Of a stretch of 64,000 nt of DNA, positions 51,593-61,111 are shown in pieces. The stretch's first letter is position 1. Each line of letters opens with the position of its first letter. The translations under genes and the position numbers were made by a program. This stretch comes from Mycoplasma sp. CAG:956 (GTDB lineage Bacteria; Bacillota_I; Bacilli_A; RF39; UBA660): the NCBI GenBank assembly GCA_000433475.1, contig HF993102.1:32795-96794 (forward strand). Direction: 5' to 3'. The notes beneath the pieces were generated by a model. The model did not search any database. It saw only the letters and a list, made by a program, of their open reading frames with translations, and had not been told where the DNA came from.

Positions 51593-53964
51593 TAATTATC
51601 TCTAACTTTGCAATTAAACTTATTTTTAACATTAGTCATTATATCATTAAATATAGTCATAACTTCATCTTCTTGTAGAGTTCTAGTATTTGATTGGAAT
51701 GTTAATTTGAATGCTACTGATTTTTCAGTTTCTAAGACATTTGGTCCAGTATAAACATCGAAAATACTAATATTTGTTAATAAATCCTTGCCTGATATTC
51801 TTATTTCATTCATTATTTCTTCAACTGGCAGGCTCTTATTAACTACAAAAGCTACATCTTTAACGATTTCTGGATAAATAGAAGCCGCAACATACTTAAG
51901 TGGTTTTATTTCTTGCATTAATTTATTTAAAGAAATTTCGCAAACATAAATCTCATCTTTACATAAGTTTGGATGAACCTCACCTATGATGCCTAAGAAT
52001 ATATCGTCTAAATAAATCTTAGCACTTCTTTTTGGATGCATACTATCTACTCTTGCTTTAGCAAAATGATATCTGCCTGCAAATCCTAAATAGTCAAGTA
52101 AGTTTTCCACGATTCCTTTAATCAAATAGAAATCACACTTCACATTAACTTTAGTTGCTTCGTTAAGAATATAATTACCTTTCATTAAAATAGCAATCTT
52201 ACTTTCTTCTTCAAAATTAACATCATAAGTCTTACTAATTTCATAAAGAAACATATCATTTACTTTACGAGTTTTATTATAATTATACACATTTAACATA
52301 CTAGGAATTAAAGAAGTACGTAAGACGGACTTATCAATACTCATTGGATTAGGCAAATTTAAATTTACTTTACCTTCGTAATTAAAAGTACTAGCCATAT
52401 TTGGGGAAGTTAAGGTATAAGTTCTAGTTTCTGTAAGTCCTAAAGAGCGAAGGCGACTTGCAATGATCTTATGATATTTAACATCACCCTTATACTCGCC
52501 TTGTTTTATTTTTACTTTTGGTAAAGTACAGGCTAAATTTTCATAACCATAAAGACGAACAATTTCCTCAGCAATATCATTAACATTAGGGTCTATATCT
52601 AATCTACGATTAGGAATAGTTACTGTGAAGGTATTATTATTAAATTTATATGGAAATTCTAATCTATCAAGTTCATGTTCAATATCATTTGGTTTAATAT
52701 CAATACCTAGAAGTTTACTAATATCATCTTCTTTAAATGTTACTACTTTAGGAGTTTTATCTAATTTATCATAAGTAATAGTACCATTTAAAATAGTAGC
52801 ATCAGCATATTTTTCTAATAAATTACAAGCTCTATTTAGGGCATAATTAGTATATTCATAAGATAAGCCTTTACCATAACGAATAGATGCTTCACTCTTT
52901 AAATTGAGACGATTAGATGTATTACGAATACTAATATTATCAAAGATAGCGGCTTCAATAAAGATATTTTTAGTATTTTCTGTAACCTCAGTATTTAAGC
53001 CTCCCATAACCCCCGCTAGGCAAATAGACTTCTTGCCATCAGTTATAACAATATCACTAGCCTTTAAAACTCTTTCATTATTATCTAGAGTTACTAATTT
53101 TTCATTTTCATAGGCATCTCTAACTACTATTTTTGTACCTAAAGTATCTTTGTCAAAGAAATGAAGAGGTTGGCCAAATTCTAGCATTACGTAATTGGAA
53201 ATATCAATAACATTGTTAATTGGACGCATACCAGCATCAATTAATCTCTTTTTAATAAATTCTGGACTTTCTTTAATGGTTAAATTAGTTGCCATACGAC
53301 CAGTATAATATGGACATTTAGGAGTATCTATTTCTAATGAGATATAGTTATTTACATCATCATTAACTGTTTTATAAGACATATCTGGTAAAGTAACTTT
53401 ACGATTTAAAATTGAGGCAATTTCATAGGCAAAACCAATATGATAGTAGCAATCGTTATTACGATGTTTATGAATATCTAACTCGTAAAGAGTTGTTTCT
53501 AAACCTAAAGCGGCAATGGCTGGAGCACCAATTTTTAAGTTATCTGGAGCGATAAAAATACCTTTAGCATAATTTTCTTTAGTATTTTCTTCTAAGCCAA
53601 TTTCACATAAAGCACAAATCATACCATTAGAATCTATGCCACGCAAGCTAGTATTTTTAATAATGCCACCTGGTAATTTAGTACCATCTAGAGCTACTAT
53701 TACTTTAATACCACTTTTAACGTTTGGAGCCCCACACACTATTTGAACTAATTCATCATTTCCCACATCAACCTGGCAAATATGCATATGGTCAGAATTA
53801 GGATGATTAACACATTCAACTATTTGTCCTATTACTAAACCTGGTATATTATTGGAAATAACTTTTTCAACATTTATACCAGCTTTAGTTATTTTAACGG
53901 CTAATTCTTTTAAATCTTGATCTTTAATATCAATATAATCGCTAACCCATTCTAAACTAATCAT
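51592..53964 (-). CDS. pheT: Phenylalanyl-tRNA synthetase beta subunit
   Basis: 790 residues from the ATG at 53964 (TAGAAAGGAAAAAGAAA upstream). It contains the N-terminal tRNA-binding (EMAP-like) domain (GLVIGQIVECVNHPNSDHMHICQVDVG), B3/B4 editing domain, B5, and the C-terminal ferredoxin-like anticodon-binding domain (KYVAASIYPEIVKDVAFVV). Forms the alpha2-beta2 enzyme with PheS, whose gene it overlaps by 8 nt. T-box regulated. Confidence 0.97.
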   Translation of the reverse strand: MISLEWVSDYIDIKDQDLKELAVKITKAGINVEKVISNNIPGLVIGQIVECVNHPNSDHMHICQVDVGNDELVQIVCGAPNVKSGIKVIVALDGTKLPGGIIKNTSLRGIDSNGMICALCEIGLEENTKENYAKGIFIAPDNLKIGAPAIAALGLETTLYELDIHKHRNNDCYYHIGFAYEIASILNRKVTLPDMSYKTVNDDVNNYISLEIDTPKCPYYTGRMATNLTIKESPEFIKKRLIDAGMRPINNVIDISNYVMLEFGQPLHFFDKDTLGTKIVVRDAYENEKLVTLDNNERVLKASDIVITDGKKSICLAGVMGGLNTEVTENTKNIFIEAAIFDNISIRNTSNRLNLKSEASIRYGKGLSYEYTNYALNRACNLLEKYADATILNGTITYDKLDKTPKVVTFKEDDISKLLGIDIKPNDIEHELDRLEFPYKFNNNTFTVTIPNRRLDIDPNVNDIAEEIVRLYGYENLACTLPKVKIKQGEYKGDVKYHKIIASRLRSLGLTETRTYTLTSPNMASTFNYEGKVNLNLPNPMSIDKSVLRTSLIPSMLNVYNYNKTRKVNDMFLYEISKTYDVNFEEESKIAILMKGNYILNEATKVNVKCDFYLIKGIVENLLDYLGFAGRYHFAKARVDSMHPKRSAKIYLDDIFLGIIGEVHPNLCKDEIYVCEISLNKLMQEIKPLKYVAASIYPEIVKDVAFVVNKSLPVEEIMNEIRISGKDLLTNISIFDVYTGPNVLETEKSVAFKLTFQSNTRTLQEDEVMTIFNDIMTNVKNKFNCKVRDN

Positions 53965-55009
53965 TTTCTTTTTCCTTTCTATCAAATGTTTTAATTTCTC
54001 TTAAGTCGTTATTATAAAAGACACGGATATCGTTAATATCATATTTAATCATAGCTAAACGTTCAGCACCAAACCCGAAAGCAAAACCACTCCACTCGTT
54101 TGGATCATAGCCAGCCATTTTTAGGACATTAGGATGAACAATACCAGCACCACAAACAGTAACCCAGCCCGTTTGTTTACAAACATTACAACCTGTACCA
54201 TGACAATTACAGCAAGTTATATCTACTTCAACAGAAGGTTCAGTAAATGGATAATAACTTGGGTGGAAACGTGTCTTTGTATCAATGCCATATAGTTTCT
54301 TAGCGGCTAAATCAATAGTTCCTTTTAAATCACTTAGAGAAATATTTTTGTCAACTAATAAACCTTCAATTTGAGTAAATTGATGTGAATGCGTAGCATC
54401 ATCATCATCACGACGATAAGTCTTACCTGGACAAATTACTCGAATTGGTTTTTTACCTTCTCCTTTTAACATTGTTCTTATTTGAACAGGTGAAGTCTGA
54501 CTTCTTAAAAGTAACTCTTCTCCCTTAACATAAAAGGTATCTTGAGCTTCTCTTGCAGGATGACCTTTAGGTAAATTTAACATTTCAAAGTTATACTTAT
54601 CAAGTTCAATTTCTGGTCCATCAACAACATCATAACCCATACTCATGAATATTTCTTCTACATCAAGAATTAATTTTTCTAAAATACAAGGTGACCCTAC
54701 TGGTATTTTAGTAGCCGGAAGACTAATATCAATATCTTCACTTTCTAATTTTTTATTTAATATTTCTTCTTTAATTGTTGTTTCTTTATCACTAATTAAC
54801 TTAGTAACTTCTTGTTTTAAAGTATTTACTAAACTACCATAAGTTTTTCTTTCTTCAATATCCATACTTCCTAAATTAGCAAGTAAACCAGATATTTCTC
54901 CTTTTTTAGATAAATACTTATTTTTTAGTTCAGTTAAACTATTTATATCTTTAATATTTTGTAAGTTATTTAAAATAGTTTCTTTAATATTCTTTATCTT
55001 TTCTTGCAT
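53957..55009 (-). CDS. pheS: Phenylalanyl-tRNA synthetase alpha subunit
   Basis: 350 residues from the ATG at 55009 (AAAGAAAGGAAATAAGT upstream); the longer frame enters the T-box terminator and is rejected. It has an N-terminal coiled coil, then the class II core: motif 2 with RVICPGKTYRRDDDDATHSHQFTQ, the phenylalanine pocket FHPSYYPFTEPSVEVD and motif 3 GFGAERLAMIKY. A C-x-C..C-x-x-C zinc-like insert (CCNCHGTGCNVC) is present between them. Confidence 0.97.
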   Translation of the reverse strand: MQEKIKNIKETILNNLQNIKDINSLTELKNKYLSKKGEISGLLANLGSMDIEERKTYGSLVNTLKQEVTKLISDKETTIKEEILNKKLESEDIDISLPATKIPVGSPCILEKLILDVEEIFMSMGYDVVDGPEIELDKYNFEMLNLPKGHPAREAQDTFYVKGEELLLRSQTSPVQIRTMLKGEGKKPIRVICPGKTYRRDDDDATHSHQFTQIEGLLVDKNISLSDLKGTIDLAAKKLYGIDTKTRFHPSYYPFTEPSVEVDITCCNCHGTGCNVCKQTGWVTVCGAGIVHPNVLKMAGYDPNEWSGFAFGFGAERLAMIKYDINDIRVFYNNDLREIKTFDRKEKEND

Positions 55010-55040
55010 ACTTATTTCCTTTCTTTTTAAAGTTTTAATA

Positions 55041-55256
55041 AAAAAATTCTTACCTCCCATAAAGGACGTAAGAACCGTGGTACCACCTTAATTTATAACT
55101 CTTTTTTTGATAACGCAAATACTTGCGGGATTACTCCAGTTCTTAAGGTGAATTCATAAACTCTACTTTTATAATTCTTTACAGCTACTAGAATTACTCT
55201 CTTAAAAAGTTTTTTTAGTTTATTACTACTTCTTAATCAAAACCTTTTTTTAATAC
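55041..55256 (-). promoter_or_regulatory. T-box riboswitch, tRNA-Phe responsive (pheST leader)
   Basis: Conserved T-box AAGGTGGTACCACGG (55075-55089, minus strand), terminator stem TTCTTAC/GTAAGAA and a seven-T run (55041-55074). In Stem I the AATAAACT/AGTTTAT helix is bordered by a loop reading GAATTCACC, which presents the Phe codon UUC at 55150-55152. An extended -10 TGATATACT (TATACT 55263-55268) lies upstream. It controls pheS-pheT and the coupled HExxH gene. Confidence 0.9.
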
Positions 55257-55405
55257 TTTCTTAGTATATCACAACATTTTTATTTTGGTATAATTATTTT
55301 TCGTAAAGTACCAATTTTTTAGTTTAATCATATAATATTTAATTGTTTTTTAACATTTTAACTCTATTCTAAATGTTTTTAAACTTGATGATATTAAATA
55401 TTTTA

Positions 55406-55918
55406 TTATTTAATTCTTTTTAAAGCTTTGGTTTCATTTTTCTTTTTTAAAATTTCACTCATCTTTTTATTAATAACAGCAATAACATAGTCTTTATTTT
55501 TACTGCGTTCTGTATCAAGACTCGTGATGATTAAAACGTTATCTTTGTTTTTTTGTTTGTCATAAATACTAACATAGACAATATCAGTTTTGCCTCCTAA
55601 GTTAGCGGGGTCAATAACCCCAAAGCGACCAGTTATGCCTACTCCGTAATCAGCATTTGCAAAAGTGCTTATAGCTCTTGCCATTGCTATGGCTGTTTCT
55701 TTACTATAAACAGTGTAAGCATCAATTATTTCCTTAGAAACTCCCATTTTAATCTTATATTCATTTGAATAAGTAACCGCACTAAACTTAATGATGCCAC
55801 TAGCCCCTGGTACATTAGTTATAGCATTACAGATGCCACCACCAGTACAAGATTCCATTGTTGCGATAGTTTCGCCTCTATCAATTAATAATTTAACGGT
55901 TTCTTCCATATTTCTCAT
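55406..55918 (-). CDS. pncC: CinA C-terminal-type nicotinamide-nucleotide amidohydrolase
   Basis: 170 residues. TMESCTGGGICNAITNVPGASGI, YSNEYKIKMGVS and GVGITGRFGVIDP are the PncC/CinA C-terminal motifs. It deamidates NMN to NaMN in the pyridine nucleotide cycle. The CinA N-terminal ADP-ribose pyrophosphatase domain is absent, as in many stand-alone forms. The start is ambiguous: ATG 55918 is very close to AAGGAG, ATG 55909 is 11 nt from it. Confidence 0.88.
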   Translation of the reverse strand: MRNMEETVKLLIDRGETIATMESCTGGGICNAITNVPGASGIIKFSAVTYSNEYKIKMGVSKEIIDAYTVYSKETAIAMARAISTFANADYGVGITGRFGVIDPANLGGKTDIVYVSIYDKQKNKDNVLIITSLDTERSKNKDYVIAVINKKMSEILKKKNETKALKRIK

Positions 55919-56245
55919 CTCTCCTTTTTGCGGAAGTAATATTTTTTTGCTTCTAATGGTGCTAGTTTTCTTACAACGTCCTCATTTTTGAAAACGATGT
56001 TATTTTGGCTAAAGTTTTACCGTTATGGGCGACATAATTAATATCTTTTAGAACAAATACTATTAAAGCCAAAATTATTTAATCTCTTTGGAGTGCCAGC
56101 GGTAGTGCAAAATGATTTACTCACTATCGTTAATTATAACCTTAAATTTTAAAAAAGCAATATTTATGACTATTATGATTATAATTCTTTGATACTTTAC
56201 TTTAATTGTAATCTTTTTTAAAATAAGTTTTAGAAAGGAGAAGTT
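55919..56245. other. Gene-free 327-nt stretch with coding-like fragments
   Basis: No complete gene. On the minus strand a short open run just before pncC reads NEDVVRKLAPLEAKKYYF and ends at a TGA overlapping the pncC ribosome-binding site. A second out-of-frame run (YVAHNGKTLAKITSF) lies just upstream, so together they look like the frameshifted tail of a lost gene. The plus-strand side leads to the AGAAAGGAGAAGTT ribosome-binding site of the next gene. Confidence 0.3.
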
Positions 56246-57034
56246 ATGGCATCATTTGTTGTTCACCATATAGCAGGAATGTACTTTCTTGATGAATTAG
56301 AAAAGAAAATTAAGATTAGCAAAGAAAATCAGAGTAATTTCTTACTAAGTAATTTAATTGTAGACTCTACTAGTAAAAATAGTAATTTAGATACGCAAAC
56401 CCAAAAAATAGTCACTCATTTTCGGGGCAATAATGATAGAGATAAAGTTATTCAATATCCTAATTTAAGTTTGTTTCTAGATAAGTATGCCCCCTATTTA
56501 AAGGCTGGTGATTTTAAAACTTTAGGTTATTTATTTCATCTTTATACCGATTATAAATTTTTTAATAATTTATTTAGAGATTCGTTTACCTTTTTAGATA
56601 AAGACTATAAACCAACAATTTATGCAAACGAAGTAAAATTCGTAAAATTACATAAAAATAATAATGTTATTAATAACAAAGATTTTTGGACTCATAATAC
56701 TGATACTAGTATTTATGATGATTATACGACTATCAATAAAATCGTACTCGAACATTTCGGATATGATTTTGATTACGAAACTTTAAAAAATGCGGGAAGT
56801 AGTTTTACCGATATTCCTATAATAGAAGTAAACCCTCAAAATATTTTTGCTGTTTTAGACAAAACTAAAGCCTTTATTTTAGAAGGCCATGCAACTAATA
56901 ATAATTTAAAAGTATTTAAGATTGAAGACATCCTAGATTTCATCCCTACCGTAGTTACAGAATTTTTTAAAGATTTTAGCGATGTTCTAAAAAATTATAA
57001 AAGTAATGAAGTTTTAAGCAAGAAAAAAAATTAA
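56246..57034 (+). CDS. Zn-dependent phospholipase C-like (PF00882 type) protein
   Basis: 262 residues, ATG after AGAAAGGAGAAGTT. Spaced motifs match the family: N-terminal SFVVHHIAG (His ligands), NLIVDST, TQKIVTHFRG and GYLFHLYTDYKFF (H-x-x-x-D). No signal peptide is visible, so it probably acts in the cytoplasm. Many such proteins in Bacilli are annotated this way without proven lipase activity. Single gene with its own terminator. Confidence 0.6.
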   Translation: MASFVVHHIAGMYFLDELEKKIKISKENQSNFLLSNLIVDSTSKNSNLDTQTQKIVTHFRGNNDRDKVIQYPNLSLFLDKYAPYLKAGDFKTLGYLFHLYTDYKFFNNLFRDSFTFLDKDYKPTIYANEVKFVKLHKNNNVINNKDFWTHNTDTSIYDDYTTINKIVLEHFGYDFDYETLKNAGSSFTDIPIIEVNPQNIFAVLDKTKAFILEGHATNNNLKVFKIEDILDFIPTVVTEFFKDFSDVLKNYKSNEVLSKKKN

Positions 57035-57052
57035 TTGTTAATTGTTTGAAGG

Positions 57053-57090
57053 CTGTAATAAGAAAGTTTTTTCCTTATTACAGTTTTTTA
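57053..57090 (+). terminator. Terminator of the phospholipase C-like gene
   Basis: Stem CTGTAATAAG/CTTATTACAG, then six T. Confidence 0.88.
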
Positions 57091-57094
57091 TTTT

Positions 57095-57132
57095 AAAAAA
57101 TAGTACTGAAAAGTTTAATCAGTACTATTTTA
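57095..57132 (-). terminator. Terminator of serS
   Basis: A 13-bp stem AAAATAGTACTGA/TCAGTACTATTTT with a T tail on the minus strand, directly after the serS stop. Confidence 0.88.
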
Positions 57133-57134
57133 AC

Positions 57135-58424
57135 TTATTTATTTTTAGGTTTAATTACTTCTAAGCCACCCATATATGGTTGTAATACTTTAGGTATTTT
57201 AACACTACCATCTTCTTGATAGTTATTTTCAATAACAGCAATAAGTCCTCTTGGAGTGGCAAGGCAAGTATTGTTTAAAGTGTGTAAGAAATACGTACCA
57301 TTATCACCTTTAACACGAATACTTAGACGTCTTGCTTGAGCATCACCTAAGTTAGAACATGAACCTACTTCAAAATATTTCTTTTGTCTTGGGCTCCATG
57401 CTTCAACATCGCATGATTTAACTTTTAAATCAGCTAAATCGCCAGAACAGCATTCTAATTGGCGAACAGGAACATCCATATTTCTAAATATTTCAACAGT
57501 ATATTTCCACATTTGGTTATAATAATTCATTGATTCTTCTGGTTCGCATAAAACAATCATTTCTTGCTTTTCAAATTGATGAACACGATATAAGCCTCTT
57601 TCTTCTAAGCCATGTGAGCCACCTTCCTTACGGAAACATGGTGAATAAGAAGTTAAACGGATTGGTAAATCACTCTTTTTAATAATTTGATCTTTAAAAC
57701 GACCTATCATTGAATGTTCAGAAGTACCAATTAGGTATAAATCCTCACCTTCAATTTTATACATCATTGCTTCCATTTCTGGAAATGACATAACACCAGT
57801 TACAACATCAGCATGTATCATAAATGGTGGAATACAGAAAGTAAATCCTTTATTTATCATATAATCTCTAGCATAAGCAAGCATAGCTTCATGTAATCTT
57901 GCTATATCGCCAGTTAAATAGTAGAAACCTTCACCACTAGTACGACCTGCCGATACTTTATCCATACCATCTAGAGCTTCAATGATATCAGCATGATATG
58001 GAATTTCGTAATCAGGAACTTTAGGTTCGCCAAATCTTTCTACTTCCACATTAAAGGAATCATCTTTACCAATAGGAACTGATGCATCCATAATATTAGG
58101 AATAACTAACATACGTTTACGAATTTCACTGCTTAATTTAGTTTGTTCTTCTTCTAAAGCAGCTATTTCTTCATCCATTTTTTTTATTTGTTCTTTAATT
58201 TGGTTAGCTTCTTCTTGTTTTTTATCACGCATTAAAAGACCAATCTGACTACTTAATCTATTTTTTTCAGCCTTTAAGCCATCTTTTTTAGTTTGTGTTT
58301 CTCTTACTTTAATATCAAATTCATAAACCTCATCAACTAAAGGTAATTTTTCATCTTGAAATTTCTTTTTGATATTATCTTTTACTAATTCTTTATTTTC
58401 TCTAATTAATTTAATATCTATCAT
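57135..58424 (-). CDS. serS: Seryl-tRNA synthetase
   Basis: 429 residues: an N-terminal antiparallel coiled-coil arm (residues about 25-105) that grips the long arm of tRNA-Ser, then the class II core with TSEHSMIG, SPCFRKEGGSHGLEERGLYRVHQFEKQE (motif 2) and NNTCLATPRGLIAVIENN (motif 3). Ribosome-binding site AGGAAGGATTTAT. No T-box is seen. Confidence 0.97.
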   Translation of the reverse strand: MIDIKLIRENKELVKDNIKKKFQDEKLPLVDEVYEFDIKVRETQTKKDGLKAEKNRLSSQIGLLMRDKKQEEANQIKEQIKKMDEEIAALEEEQTKLSSEIRKRMLVIPNIMDASVPIGKDDSFNVEVERFGEPKVPDYEIPYHADIIEALDGMDKVSAGRTSGEGFYYLTGDIARLHEAMLAYARDYMINKGFTFCIPPFMIHADVVTGVMSFPEMEAMMYKIEGEDLYLIGTSEHSMIGRFKDQIIKKSDLPIRLTSYSPCFRKEGGSHGLEERGLYRVHQFEKQEMIVLCEPEESMNYYNQMWKYTVEIFRNMDVPVRQLECCSGDLADLKVKSCDVEAWSPRQKKYFEVGSCSNLGDAQARRLSIRVKGDNGTYFLHTLNNTCLATPRGLIAVIENNYQEDGSVKIPKVLQPYMGGLEVIKPKNK

Positions 58425-58454
58425 ATATAAATCCTTCCTAATCGTAATAAAATT

Positions 58455-58483
58455 ATTATATTACTTTTAATCTTCTTAAGCAA
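58455..58483 (-). promoter_or_regulatory. Promoter of serS
   Basis: TTGCTT (58478-58483), a 17-nt spacer, TATAAT (58455-58460). Confidence 0.75.
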
Positions 58484-58512
58484 GAAAGATTAAGCTTTTT
58501 TCTTACTCTTTT

Positions 58513-59307
58513 CTATCGTTTTATGTTATTATCAGGAACTTTACTTTGTAATTTAAACATAATATCTTGAAGTAAAGATTGAATTTTTTTAACATCTAGC
58601 TGTAAAACTACTATCATCATTTCCATGCTAAACCTAGTATTATTAATTAAACCATACTTCATTGCATATAAAAGAGCTTCTTCAGGAGTAAATATTTTTT
58701 GTAAATCCTGATAAGTTTTATCTTTCATAAAGTCAATTATACTTGATGCTACTTCATTACTTATAATATTTTCTAAATTAATATGTTTAAAATTATAATT
58801 TGGAAATTTTAGCAAGTCTTCTTCTATTTTTAAATATACATCATCATAAAATTTAGGATGTTTATTTAAATCTATTGGTTTAGTTAAGTCATTATCGCAC
58901 ATCATCATTAGAGTTTCATAATCCTTGGTTTCTAGATGTAAGATAGCTTTAAGCACGGCTTCTTTATTATATTTTTTGAAGTAATCATATATAGTCTTTC
59001 TTATTGTTTTTTCATGCTTAGAACTAGTATTTTTACTTTCTTTTTTCTTCTTATTTCTATTTACCATAACTAAATTAGCTCTTCTAGAAATCTTTTCTGT
59101 TAAAGTTCTATTCAATATGGTGACCTCATAATCAGTTAATTTTACTAAATTAAGATTTAAATATTCTGGTCCGAAAACTAATTTTAATATATCTAATTCT
59201 TTTTTACTTAAACCAGACATCACTACTTTGAATTCTTCATCAGTTAACCAATCGTATAAAAAACGCAGTGGCATAGTAATTTTACTAATACTATTTTCAT
59301 TTTGCAT
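58513..59307 (-). CDS. Unknown protein with sigma-region-4-like helix-turn-helix segments
   Basis: 264 residues, no membrane helices. The N-terminal part (LTDEEFKVVMSGLSKKELDILKLVFG) and the C-terminal part (TRFSMEMMIVVLQLDVKKIQSLLQDIMFKL) look like sigma-70 region 4 HTH units. Between them is a basic linker (NRNKKKKESKN) and a helical central domain. No region 2 is seen. It may be a DNA-binding regulator or a decayed sigma protein. Similarity to the divergent sigma at 9540 is at the level of style only. Confidence 0.5.
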   Translation of the reverse strand: MQNENSISKITMPLRFLYDWLTDEEFKVVMSGLSKKELDILKLVFGPEYLNLNLVKLTDYEVTILNRTLTEKISRRANLVMVNRNKKKKESKNTSSKHEKTIRKTIYDYFKKYNKEAVLKAILHLETKDYETLMMMCDNDLTKPIDLNKHPKFYDDVYLKIEEDLLKFPNYNFKHINLENIISNEVASSIIDFMKDKTYQDLQKIFTPEEALLYAMKYGLINNTRFSMEMMIVVLQLDVKKIQSLLQDIMFKLQSKVPDNNIKR

Positions 59308-59325
59308 AACATCACCAACGTTTTT

Positions 59326-60030
59326 CTATTTTATACCATAAGTAAGATAAAGGCAATTATATTCTTTATTAAAGTAATCTTTTTTCTTTAAGAAAATATA
59401 AAGCAATAAATCAATTATTATTAGAGCCACACTATTTTCAAATGTTGAATTAAAAAACAAACTAATTTCTCTAGAACTTAAAACTATTTCTAAAAGAATA
59501 GTTATAATGCTAACAGTTTCTGTTAAATAGCGGATGTTTGTTAGCCATTTTATTTTTCTAGTTAATATTAAACCAAACTCATTTAAGCATATAATATATA
59601 AAAACAAATTAATTAAGGTAAGTAATAAAACTTTAATTGATAAAAAATCTATTTTAGCTATTAAACAAAATGATATGATAAAAATTAGCATAATAAATCC
59701 AACAACTTTAAAATTATAAAGCCATATCATTAAATAATTATTTTTCTTTGGTAAAAATAAGTAATAATTTTGTCTTTCAGATATTAGACGATAAGCATTA
59801 CTAAGATAAATAATGCATCCAGCAATGATACCTTTTCCTAAGTAAGTAAAATTATTTAAAGATTTTATTATATTACTTAGAGGGCCTATGGTATCTCTAC
59901 TTGCTTGCCAAAAATAAGTACCACTGCTATGGGCTATTCCTGTTAATATATCGTAAGCATTTAGAAAATAAAAGATAATTATTAAGATACATAAGTTAAA
60001 TAAACGTTTATTTTTGTTATAATATTTCAT
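59326..60030 (-). CDS. Six-helix membrane protein, presumed partner of the degenerate ATPase
   Basis: 234 residues with about six hydrophobic helices (LFNLCILIIIFYFLNAY, then KGIIAGCIIYLSNAY, FIMLIFIISFCLIA, LLLTLINLFLYIICL and others). It is consistent with an ABC-2-like permease half. It overlaps the ATPase-like gene by 14 nt, so the two are co-translated. No named family motif. Confidence 0.6.
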   Translation of the reverse strand: MKYYNKNKRLFNLCILIIIFYFLNAYDILTGIAHSSGTYFWQASRDTIGPLSNIIKSLNNFTYLGKGIIAGCIIYLSNAYRLISERQNYYLFLPKKNNYLMIWLYNFKVVGFIMLIFIISFCLIAKIDFLSIKVLLLTLINLFLYIICLNEFGLILTRKIKWLTNIRYLTETVSIITILLEIVLSSREISLFFNSTFENSVALIIIDLLLYIFLKKKDYFNKEYNCLYLTYGIK

Positions 60031-60607
60031 TTAAAGTGCCACTTTCTAATTCATATATTTTATCGACAAAATAAGTAAATTCTTCTTTTTGACGACCAGT
60101 TATAATAATTAAATAACCATTACTTTTTAAGTTTAAAAGAAAAATTCTAACTGCATCTATATCACTCTGAGTTAAACTTTTAAAAACATCTTCGATTAAA
60201 ATTATTTTATTGTTATTTAATGTAGTACAAATAATGCCTAATTTTTTTAACATATTTTCACTATAATTTTTTATTTCTAACTTGCTATCTTTAAGTAAAT
60301 CTACCTTATTTAATAGTACACTAATCTCTTTTTTATCCAGTTTAGTAGTGCTTATATCTTCTAATGTTTCTATGGCATCAAAATCATTAATAAAGTGCAT
60401 ATCATTAAGAAAAAAACCTAGGTTAGTATTATCTGTTATTTTTATACTGCCCAAGGTTGGCTTGATTAGATTACACAATACTCGTAAAAATACATTAACA
60501 CTCGTATCTCCTACTAAAGCATAAATTTTATTAAACTCAAAGTTACAATTAATTTGGTTAAGATAATTAATATTATCTACAACAAGACTTAAATTTTCTA
60601 TATTCAT
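60017..60607 (-). CDS. ABC ATPase-like protein with degenerate catalytic motifs
   Basis: 196 residues, short for an ABC ATPase. The fold signature begins normally (IENLSLVVDNINYL...), but the Walker A site is GDTSVNVF (33-40) instead of GxxGxGKS/T, lacking the Lys. The signature region is NYSENML instead of LSGGQ. Walker B KIILIEDVF is recognisable with a Glu next to the Asp. The H-loop position reads TGRQKEE without His. It likely cannot hydrolyse ATP normally and may act as a regulatory or structural partner. Confidence 0.65.
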   Translation of the reverse strand: MNIENLSLVVDNINYLNQINCNFEFNKIYALVGDTSVNVFLRVLCNLIKPTLGSIKITDNTNLGFFLNDMHFINDFDAIETLEDISTTKLDKKEISVLLNKVDLLKDSKLEIKNYSENMLKKLGIICTTLNNNKIILIEDVFKSLTQSDIDAVRIFLLNLKSNGYLIIITGRQKEEFTYFVDKIYELESGTLNEIL

Positions 60608-60671
60608 ATATTTACCTCAAGATGATTATAATATGAATTAAGATGCTTGCCAATAATTATAAGAAAAAATT

Positions 60672-61109
60672 CTACTTTTTAGTAGAACTTTCATATTTTT
60701 CTAAAGCTTTTTTTAAACCTATCCAAGGAAGTAAGGCACAATGTTTGCGATTTTGCTGCTTATATATTTCATTGTAAGCTAAGGCTTCACTTAAATCATC
60801 GTTAGTAGTACCATTTTCAATCATAGTTTCATATTCGCTACATAGTTTTAAAACTTCACTTATTTTTTTATTTTCTAATAATTTTATCATTACAGAAGTA
60901 GCCGATGTTGAAATGGCACAAGCTTCCCCGTCAAAGTAAATTTTCTTAATTGTATCATCTTCTATTTTTAAATAAATATCAATATTATCAATACAAGATT
61001 CATTATTGGAATTTACTTTTATAAATTCATCCTTATTTTCTGGAACTTCTTTATTATATGGATACATGTAATTATCCATAATGATTTCTCTTCTTAATTC
61101 ATTATCCAT
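60672..61109 (-). CDS. sufU: Fe-S cluster assembly sulfurtransferase SufU
   Basis: 145 residues. The three zinc-site Cys are present: ESCIDNIDIYL, GEACAISTSATS and NRKHCALLPW. It takes persulfide sulfur from SufS. The N-terminal DNELRREIIMDNYMYP matches the family. Two nt downstream of sufS. ATG 61109 is chosen; an internal ATG 10 codons on is also possible. Confidence 0.92.
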   Translation of the reverse strand: MDNELRREIIMDNYMYPYNKEVPENKDEFIKVNSNNESCIDNIDIYLKIEDDTIKKIYFDGEACAISTSATSVMIKLLENKKISEVLKLCSEYETMIENGTTNDDLSEALAYNEIYKQQNRKHCALLPWIGLKKALEKYESSTKK

Positions 61110-61111
61110 TA

